From: a bacterium
GTDB taxonomy: Bacteria > CAIWAD01
Assembly: GCA_030685015.1 (NCBI GenBank)
Contig: JAUXWS010000059.1
Location: 151,052 to 190,394, forward strand
DNA length: 39,343 nucleotides
Direction of reading: 5' to 3'
Part shown: positions 18,103-24,504 of the stretch, piece by piece
Layout: the number at the start of each line of letters is the position of its first letter
Numbering within the stretch: position 1 is the first letter of the stretch
Made by a program: the position numbers and the translations under genes
Notes under the pieces: generated by a model
The model's database searches: none
The model's input: the letters and a program-made list of their open reading frames with translations, nothing else
What the model was told of the DNA's origin: nothing

Positions 18103-19662
18103 ATGGCAATGCACTCCACAGCAGGCGGTTCTTGGCGCATCCTTGTTGCCGTGCTGGCCATGGTGATGCTGCAAGGCTGCGAGCGCATCAGTCCAGTGGG
18201 GCGGGATCCCGCCCTGGGCGCTGATGCCGTTGTCCTCACCTGCGAGAGCTGTCATACCACCCGCTCCTACCTGCGCCGGCTGGCCCTGGAAGAGGAGAGC
18301 GGCGGCGGTGGGGGCGGTGGCTGAGGCGGCTCGGTGGCTCCGTTGGAGCCATTCGAGAAGGTGTTCATCAACGCCGCCAGCTACGCCGAGGTGGATCCCC
18401 GCCACGCGGCCATCGGCTGCGTCACCTGCCACGGCGGCACGGAGCCGGTGGTGGCCGCCAGCGAGGCGCGGGACGACCTTTGGGTGGCCATGGCGTCCGC
18501 CCACGAGTTCACGGTGGAATACACGGGCAACGGCACCGTCATCCGGCGCAAGCCGGCGGTCAAGGGCGTGGTGCGCGATCCCTCCGCCCAGGCCGAGCTG
18601 AACTGCAATGGAGCGGGATGCCACTCCACCATCGTGGAGCTGAACGCCACCTCCATGCACACGCAGCTCTGGGGAGAGAAACACAAGGTGGCCCTGCGCG
18701 CCGGCTACGAGCGCTTCGAGGACTGCCCGCAGCTGCTCAAGGACGGCTACAACGGCGAGTGCACCAGCTGCCACACCACGTGCGGCCAGTGCCATGTCTC
18801 GCGGCCCAACTCCGTGCACGGCGGCCTCCTGGAGAGTCACCGTTTCAAGCGCACGCCGGAGATCGAGAACAACTGCACGGCCTGCCACGGCAGCCGCGTG
18901 GGCAACGACTTCACCGGCCACCTGGAGGGCAACCAGCCCGACGTCCATTACGACCTGGGCTATGACTGCTTCTTCTGTCACCGGGAGAACCTGCATGGGG
19001 ATGGGCGGATGGACTACACCACCCGCTATGAAGTGGCAGGCCTGCCGCAGTGTGTCAATTGCCACCAGCTGGCGTCCGACGACAACCTCTTCCACGAATA
19101 CCATTGGCCCAGCGGCAATTCCATCGAAGAGGGCCTTTCCTGCCACGTCTGCCACAGCCAGCCCTACACCAATTGTCTCAACTGCCATGCGGGCGGGGTG
19201 TGGAGCAGCGGCAATCCCGAGGGCTACGCCGAGTACGGCGACTTCCGCATCGGGCGCAACACGGGGCAGTGGCCCAACCATCCCGTCTCCAAGGAGGAGT
19301 GGGTGACGGTGCGTCACATCCCGGTCATCAAGGACGGATTCCGGGAGTGGGGCTGGCCCGTCCTGGACAACTGGGTCGCCTTCGAGACCTGGGAGTACGC
19401 CAGCCCGCACAACATCCAGCGCTACACGCCGCAGACGGAGATCGCGCTGGTCAATCCCGCCTATTCCATGGCCGACTGCTGGATGAACTGCCATGTGCAG
19501 GGTCCGCACGAGACGGTGAACGCCGGTCGCTTCCTGTGGTTGAGCCATTTGGACAGCCTGAAGCACCACGTGACCGGCCTGGAGGACGCGGACGAATACG
19601 TGCGGGCCAACCGGCGGGTGGCGGTGGATGACAGCATCAGCCGTTATTGGAACCGCCACTAA
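18103..19662 (+). CDS. Multiheme cytochrome c lipoprotein (11 hemes) with in-frame TGA, candidate selenoprotein, ExtKL-like
   Basis: Read through the TGA at 18322-18324 (codon 74), this is a 519-residue protein with lipobox LQGC (Cys26). Its heme sites are CESCH (47), then CVTCH, CNGAGCH (CX4CH), CTSCH, CGQCH, CTACH, CFFCH, CVNCH, CHVCH, CLNCH and CWMNCH (CX3CH). The TGA lies in a glycine run (seven Gly before it, GGS after it) and the frame is unbroken on both sides. A restart at GTG 18334 would give a cytochrome with no export signal, which could not acquire hemes. A hairpin with a 3-nt loop starting with G (18333-18353) begins just after the TGA, resembling a bacterial SECIS. The ribosome-binding site GGAAGG is at 18093-18098. 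The Geobacter ext locus has, as I recall, a comparable extK/extL pair. Nonsense mutation or sequencing error remains possible. Confidence 0.7.
18333..18353 (+). promoter_or_regulatory. SECIS-like hairpin downstream of the in-frame TGA
   Basis: Arms 18333-18341 and 18345-18353 can form nine pairs (seven Watson-Crick plus two G-T at the base) around the loop GTT at 18342-18344. Seventeen nucleotides separate the TGA from the loop, and the first loop base is G. Both agree with the published bacterial SECIS consensus as I remember it (loop 16-37 nt from UGA, G in the first two loop positions). In GC-rich DNA such hairpins also arise by chance. Confidence 0.4.
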
Positions 19663-19719
19663 GGGTCTGCCGGGCTTGGGCATGCCGCTGGTTGAGTGAA
19701 ATTGATTGAAGGAGCGCAT

Positions 19720-20925
19720 GTGGGACGACACATTCACCTGTGTGCGATGGTTTTCGCCAGCGGGCTGCTGCTAGGCCTTGGCTGCTCAGATGACGAAGAC
19801 GCCAACGCCAGGCCTCAAATCCAATCCCTGACGGCCAGCAACTTGAATCCGGCCCCGGCGGAGACGATCACCTTGACCTGTGAGGCGACGGATGCCGACG
19901 GCGACGAGTTGTCCTACGCCTGGCGGGCCAACGGACTCCCTTTCGGGGCCGATGCCGCCCAGGTCCAGTGGCAAGCGCCGGCGTCCAGCGGCCTGGTCAC
20001 AGTGTCGGTCACGGTGTCGGACGGCATCGACACGGCCAGTCGCTCACTTCCGATCCAGGTCGGGCAGAACGAGTTCGCCCTGCTCACGGGCGTGACCGAT
20101 CCCTCCTTTCCGGCCTGGAACGTCGATTGGCTCAAGGAGCCGACCTACGTCTACAACCATCAGGCGCAGCTCTTCATCGTTGATCTGCGCAGCTCGCTCG
20201 CCTACGCCAACGGCCACATCACGGGCGCCCGCAACACCAGCGTGGCCAACCTGGCCGCCTATGTCGCCGCCAACAACTCGGGGGGAGATGAGATCGCCCT
20301 GGTCTGCGACACAGGCCAGATCGCCGCCTTCGCCGCCATGGGCTTGCGCATGCTGGGGCACGACGCCTTCTGCATGAAATGGGGCATGGCCGGGTGGAAC
20401 GATCTGCTGGCAGGGCCGTGGGATTCCGGCATCAGCAATCAATACGCGAACATCATGTCCAACAGCGCCAGCCCGAACCTGCCCGTCAACAACTGGCCGA
20501 CCCTGGCCACCGGGTTGTCCAGCGGACAAGCCATCCTGCAGGCGCGCGTGGCGGCCATCTTCGCCGAGGGGTTCGGGAACAACGTGATCAACGCCTATGA
20601 AGTGATGGACAGCCCTGGCACCTATCACATCCACAACTACTGGGTGACCCAGGACTACGAGGATGTCGGACACATCGCCGGCAGCTACCAGTTGACACCG
20701 GGCGCCGTCACCACGGCCACCGCCCTGTCCGCCCTGCACCCCACTCAAATCAACGTCTTGTACTGCTGGACAGGCCATACCAGCGCATTCGTCGGCTTCT
20801 ACCTCAATGTCTTGGGGTACGACCTTCTGAGCATGCGGTTCGGGGCCAACGCCCTCATGCATGACGACCTGCCCCGGGAGCGGTGGGTGCATCAAGGGCA
20901 CAACTTCCCGACGGTCACCAACTGA
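19720..20925 (+). CDS. Lipoprotein with Ig-like domain and two rhodanese-like domains (ExtH-like)
   Basis: The 401-residue protein has lipobox LGLGC (Cys22) and a PKD/cadherin-like beta domain (about 30-115, 'CEATDADGDELSYAWRANG'). Two rhodanese-like domains follow. The first (about 135-225) reads 'LFIVDLRSSLAYANGHITGA' with active-loop Cys in 'LVCDTGQIAAF'; the second (about 285-390) reads 'DVGHIAGSYQLTPGA' with 'VLYCWTGHTSAF'. Both keep a cysteine at the loop position, so sulfur or selenium transfer chemistry is possible. GTG 19720 is chosen because AAGGAG at 19709-19714 precedes it; a GTG at 19696 in frame lacks that signal. Rhodanese lipoproteins accompany porin-cytochrome genes in Geobacter ext loci (recollection). 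Location is probably the outer membrane. Confidence 0.85.
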   Translation: MGRHIHLCAMVFASGLLLGLGCSDDEDANARPQIQSLTASNLNPAPAETITLTCEATDADGDELSYAWRANGLPFGADAAQVQWQAPASSGLVTVSVTVSDGIDTASRSLPIQVGQNEFALLTGVTDPSFPAWNVDWLKEPTYVYNHQAQLFIVDLRSSLAYANGHITGARNTSVANLAAYVAANNSGGDEIALVCDTGQIAAFAAMGLRMLGHDAFCMKWGMAGWNDLLAGPWDSGISNQYANIMSNSASPNLPVNNWPTLATGLSSGQAILQARVAAIFAEGFGNNVINAYEVMDSPGTYHIHNYWVTQDYEDVGHIAGSYQLTPGAVTTATALSALHPTQINVLYCWTGHTSAFVGFYLNVLGYDLLSMRFGANALMHDDLPRERWVHQGHNFPTVTN

Positions 20926-20975
20926 CCAGGCCGGGGCCGTGGCGTGACGTCGCCAATAGATGACGCGGGGAGACC

Positions 20976-21908
20976 TTGACCTTCTCCGATCTTTCTTGGA
21001 CGAAGCGGGCGGCGCTGGTGGCAGCGCTGCTTGTCGGCCTCATGTATGCGACGACAGGGATCGCTCCCGCCGCCGATCCCGGCAAGTCCTCCTGCGGGCT
21101 GTGCCTGCCCCTTTCGACCGCTCGCGCCGAGGCGCCGCCGCCGCCGGTCCACCATCATGTGAGCATCCCCGGCAAGGTCAACCCGCACGGGCGGAGCGGC
21201 CGCTGCGCCTCCTGCCACCTGCCCGGCCGCGAACCGGCGGCCGAGAGCTGGCGTCCCGGCGCCTGCCTGGAATGCCATGACGCCCAGGCCCACCTGCGGG
21301 CGATCCATCCCACGGACTTCGCGGGGGACAGCCCGAAAGCGCCTGCCTTCGCCGGGGCGCCCCTGCAGGATGGCCGCTCCACCTGCCTGACCTGCCATGC
21401 CGTCCACTGCGCCCCGGAGACCAGGCACCGCGTCTCGCGGGAGAACCGCAGCATGCTGCGCGGCGGCCCCTGGCCCCGGGAGACGGATTTCTGCTACCAG
21501 TGCCACGACCGCGGCCTCTACCAACCGGTCAATCCCCATCTTGCCGGAGCGGAGGGCCGGGTCTGCTGGTACTGCCATGTTGGCAGCGGAGGGACGGGCC
21601 CCGTCCCGGGCACCGACCTGCAGTTGCTGCAGGGCGAGCTGTGCCTGAAGTGCCACAAGGACGTCAAGCACGAGCGGGAGCACATGGGCCGCTCGGTGCT
21701 GCACAACCGGCTGAAGATGGACACGGCCGCCGCGCTGGCGAGCTTCCAGGCCGGGAGTGGCGTCGTGCTGCCCCTGGATCCCGAGGGCCGGGTGGCCTGC
21801 GCCACCTGCCACAGCCCCAATCCCGCCTGCTCGCGGGGCGCACCGCCGGCCTCGAAGCTGCTGCGGGCAGCCAAGGAACGGATCTGTTATGCCTGTCATG
21901 ACTTGTAG
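20976..21908 (+). CDS. Octaheme c-type cytochrome, periplasmic
   Basis: The 310-residue protein has an N-terminal signal/anchor helix (about 10-32, 'AALVAALLVGLMYATTGIA') and eight CXXCH sites in order: CASCH, CLECH, CLTCH, CYQCH, CWYCH, CLKCH, CATCH and CYACH. Extra histidines (VHHHV, AVHCAPETRH, KHEREH) could supply distal ligands. TTG 20976 is the predicted start, with GGGGAG at 20967-20972. The last heme site is five residues from the C-terminus, and the gene overlaps the next by 20 nt. It is probably a soluble or weakly anchored electron carrier between the inner-membrane modules and the outer-membrane conduit. The spacing of sites is not that of a characterised octaheme reductase I can name. 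Confidence 0.85.
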   Translation: MTFSDLSWTKRAALVAALLVGLMYATTGIAPAADPGKSSCGLCLPLSTARAEAPPPPVHHHVSIPGKVNPHGRSGRCASCHLPGREPAAESWRPGACLECHDAQAHLRAIHPTDFAGDSPKAPAFAGAPLQDGRSTCLTCHAVHCAPETRHRVSRENRSMLRGGPWPRETDFCYQCHDRGLYQPVNPHLAGAEGRVCWYCHVGSGGTGPVPGTDLQLLQGELCLKCHKDVKHEREHMGRSVLHNRLKMDTAAALASFQAGSGVVLPLDPEGRVACATCHSPNPACSRGAPPASKLLRAAKERICYACHDL

Positions 21909-22929
21909 TCGACCGCGGGTCCGTCCGGGCTGCCGGCTTTTGCCCATGCTGCTCGTACTGGCGGCAACGGTGACAGCCCATGCCCGCCTGGCGGACTCCG
22001 AGAACTGCGAGCTGTGCCACGGTCTGCCGCTGCTGGCACGCCTCGACGAAGGGGGCCAGCTGCGGCTCTTCGAGGTCAGCGCCACCATGGTGCAGCACTC
22101 TTCGCACCGCGGCATCGGCTGCCGGGACTGTCACAGCGACATCGACGCCTTTCCCCACCCCGAGCGCGTCCAGCCTGTGGATTGCGGCAAGACCTGTCAC
22201 GTCAACCGGCCCTTCGAACTGACCGTCTTCTCCCACCGCGCCGAGGTGGAAGCGCTGGCCCTCAGTATCCACGGCCGCAACGACAAGGAGAACGAGGAGA
22301 CCAACGCCGCCAAGCCCACCTGCAAGTACTGCCACGGCAGCCACCTGATGGCCCAGCCATCCCAGCGGGTGCAGGAGCAGGCGCGGCACTGTGCCAGTTG
22401 CCACGACGGCAACTCCCTGGAGAGCGTCATCGAGCATGTGGACCGCCACACCTCCCACCGCAGCGCCGAGAACTCGATCAACATCGTCAAGCTCTGCGCC
22501 AGCTGCCATGGGGACGCCACCCTGATGGAGAGCGTCAATTTGAGCAGCACGCAGGTGGCGGGGTTCCAGCATCACTTCCACGGCAAGGCGATGCGGCGCG
22601 GTCTGGACGGAGTGGCCAATTGCGCCGATTGCCACACCAGCCACCTGGTGTTGCCCCAGGACGACCCGGCGTCCACCCTCTCGACGGCGAACATCCGCCA
22701 GACATGCGGCACCGTCAATTGCCACGTCAATCCCAGCCTCGAATTCGCCCGCTCGGCCATTCATTCGCAGCCCACGATGAAAAGCAATCCCGTCGTCTAC
22801 GCCGTGAGCTGGGGATTCATCCTGCTCACGGCCATCACCATGGCCCTGCTTTTCAGCCACATCCTGCTGGATTTTGGCCGCTGGCTGCACGACCGCTTCA
22901 CGACGGGAGGGCGCCATGAGGGTAAGTGA
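21889..22929 (+). CDS. Octaheme c-type cytochrome with C-terminal membrane anchor (split module, part 1)
   Basis: The 346-residue protein has a signal peptide (about 12-32) and eight heme sites: CELCH, CRDCH, CGKTCH (CX3CH), CKYCH, CASCH, CASCH, CADCH and CGTVNCH (CX4CH). A transmembrane helix closes it (about 300-328, 'VYAVSWGFILLTAITMALLF'). The order of site types, with CX3CH third and CX4CH eighth, is identical in the N-terminal part of the fused gene at 24504-27080. The start is ATG 21889 or 21898; AAGGAA at 21873-21878 suits the former. It overlaps both neighbours (20 nt before, 14 nt after). With the next two genes it looks like a quinol-to-cytochrome module of the CbcL general type. 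Confidence 0.88.
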   Translation: MPVMTCSRPRVRPGCRLLPMLLVLAATVTAHARLADSENCELCHGLPLLARLDEGGQLRLFEVSATMVQHSSHRGIGCRDCHSDIDAFPHPERVQPVDCGKTCHVNRPFELTVFSHRAEVEALALSIHGRNDKENEETNAAKPTCKYCHGSHLMAQPSQRVQEQARHCASCHDGNSLESVIEHVDRHTSHRSAENSINIVKLCASCHGDATLMESVNLSSTQVAGFQHHFHGKAMRRGLDGVANCADCHTSHLVLPQDDPASTLSTANIRQTCGTVNCHVNPSLEFARSAIHSQPTMKSNPVVYAVSWGFILLTAITMALLFSHILLDFGRWLHDRFTTGGRHEGK

Positions 22930-23704
22930 CCGCATCCGCGTCATCGGCGAACGCCGCGAGTATCTGCGCTTCACCACTTCGCAACGCCTGCAGCACGTCT
23001 TCATGTTCGTGCCCTTCACCGTCCTGGTGGTGACGGGCTTTCCCATCAAGTTCCCTGACAGCTCTTTCTGGACCTGGGTGGTGGACGTGTTCGGGGGAAT
23101 TGGAAACATCCGCAGCCTGCACCGCATCGCCGCGGTGGTGATGATCGTCGACTTCTGCTTCCATGTCGTCTATATGCTGTTCAACATCGTTCGCAACCGC
23201 ACGAGAGTGAAGGACATGCATCTGCTGCCCGACCGGCAGGACCTGCGCGACATCCGGGACAACCTGCGCCACTTCCTGTTCCTCACGGACGAGCGGCCGC
23301 GCTTCCGCCGCTTTTCCTACCTGGAGAAGTTCGACTACTGGGCGGTCTTCTGGGGCATGTTCATCATGGCCGGCAGCGGACTCATCCTCTGGCATCCGGA
23401 GGAGGCGGGGCGCTGGCTGCCCGCCTCGGCGATCCAGATCGCTTACGTGGCGCACAGCGACGAGGCGCTCCTCGCCTTCCTCGCCATCGTCATCTGGCAC
23501 TTCTACAACGTGCACTTCAATCCCCGCGTCTGGCCGGCCAACAAAGTGTGGTACAAGGGCGCCCTGTCCGAGGAGCGCATGCGGGAGGAGCACCCCCGGG
23601 AGCTTGAGGAGATTCTCGAACAACTGAAGCGGGGCCGGCAGCGGCGGCACGACGATGTGGGCGATGGTCAAGGGCCACAGGACGGCCGGGACGGTGGGGC
23701 ATGA
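22916..23704 (+). CDS. b-type cytochrome, inner-membrane quinol-oxidising subunit (split module, part 2)
   Basis: The 262-residue integral membrane protein has four predicted helices: about 20-40 'VFMFVPFTVLVVTGFPI', 60-88 'HRIAAVVMIVDFCFHVVYML', 138-158 'WAVFWGMFIMAGSGLILW' and 175-200 'SDEALLAFLAIVIWHFYNVH'. Histidines in the helices (LQH, LHR, FHV, AHS, WHF) are candidates for two b hemes, as in the formate dehydrogenase gamma/cytochrome b561 family. GGGAGG at 22905-22910 precedes ATG 22916. The gene overlaps both neighbours, and its homologue is the central part of the 24504-27080 fusion. The charged C-terminal tail is low-complexity. Confidence 0.87.
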   Translation: MRVSDRIRVIGERREYLRFTTSQRLQHVFMFVPFTVLVVTGFPIKFPDSSFWTWVVDVFGGIGNIRSLHRIAAVVMIVDFCFHVVYMLFNIVRNRTRVKDMHLLPDRQDLRDIRDNLRHFLFLTDERPRFRRFSYLEKFDYWAVFWGMFIMAGSGLILWHPEEAGRWLPASAIQIAYVAHSDEALLAFLAIVIWHFYNVHFNPRVWPANKVWYKGALSEERMREEHPRELEEILEQLKRGRQRRHDDVGDGQGPQDGRDGGA

Positions 23705-24504
23705 ACACCAGAGCCGTGGGACGGATCCTTTACGCCCTGGCCGTGTTCGCCGTGGGCAGCGCCATTTCCATCCTCTTGGTGCGATGGGCGAATCAGCCCC
23801 ACCGCGCGGACGAGGAGGCGGCCCCGGACAAGCGCCAGTTCGCCGACCACATCCGCCAGTTGGAGAGCTGGTTCGAGGATTACCGCAACCAGGAGCGGCA
23901 CTTCCACACCATCGAGATCCACCCCCTGCTTCCTCTGGGACAGCAAGAGGCCTGCCTGACCTGCCATCCCCTCTTCCCGCACACCAAGGATGCCAAGCGC
24001 CGGGCCTTCTACAACCAGCACTCCCACTTCCTCAGCTGCCTGGCCTGCCACCTGGACGACGAATCGAGGGGAAGGACGCGCCTGGAGTGGACCACCTTCG
24101 GGGTTGAGAACTCGATCACGGCCCGCGGCCCCTACGGACTGGAACGTCTGGAGAACGGCGGTCTGACGGGCGCGGGGAACTATATAAGCCGGATGGTGCC
24201 TGTGCTGTCCGCAGGTGGAAGCTCCACGCTGCTCTTCACTCCCTACGACGACAAGCGCTACCAGGCCTTCCGCGCCGACGCCGAGGGCGGACTTGAGATC
24301 GATGAGGCCGAATTCCGGGAGTTCGCCGAGGAGCATGTGGGCGACAAGCCGCTGGCCTGCCTGTCTTGTCATGCCCCGGAGACGGAGTTCCCCTGGAGCC
24401 CCCTCGGCTTCAGCCAGGGCCGCATCCACGAGTTGACACACTCCGCCGCGGTGGGCATGGTGGAGAACTACGAGCCATTCCACTTCCCGATCCTGGAGGA
24501 CTGA
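23701..24504 (+). CDS. Triheme c-type cytochrome with N-terminal membrane anchor (split module, part 3)
   Basis: The 267-residue protein has an uncleaved N-terminal helix (about 7-28, 'ILYALAVFAVGSAISILLV') and three heme sites: CLTCH, CLACH and CLSCH. Several histidines occur around the first two ('HPLLPL', 'FPHTKD', 'NQHSHFLS'). The blocks 'NQHSHFLSCLACH', 'GAGNYIS' and 'PLGFSQGRIHELTHSAAVG' align with 'NLHSRFMSCEGCH', 'GLGNYTS' and 'ALGFDEGRIRQLRSSAITA' in the C-terminus of the fused gene. The start overlaps the cytochrome b stop (ATGA at 23701-23704), and the stop overlaps the next start. It probably passes electrons from the b subunit to the periplasm. Confidence 0.86.
   Translation: MNTRAVGRILYALAVFAVGSAISILLVRWANQPHRADEEAAPDKRQFADHIRQLESWFEDYRNQERHFHTIEIHPLLPLGQQEACLTCHPLFPHTKDAKRRAFYNQHSHFLSCLACHLDDESRGRTRLEWTTFGVENSITARGPYGLERLENGGLTGAGNYISRMVPVLSAGGSSTLLFTPYDDKRYQAFRADAEGGLEIDEAEFREFAEEHVGDKPLACLSCHAPETEFPWSPLGFSQGRIHELTHSAAVGMVENYEPFHFPILED

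Noticed and set aside
18322-18324. Genome-wide reassignment of UGA to glycine (genetic code 25) to explain the TGA in a Gly run
   Set aside because: TGA ends many clear genes here (for example at 4098, 4853, 20925, 27080 and 33008) with coupled starts right after it, so it is a normal stop codon in this genome.
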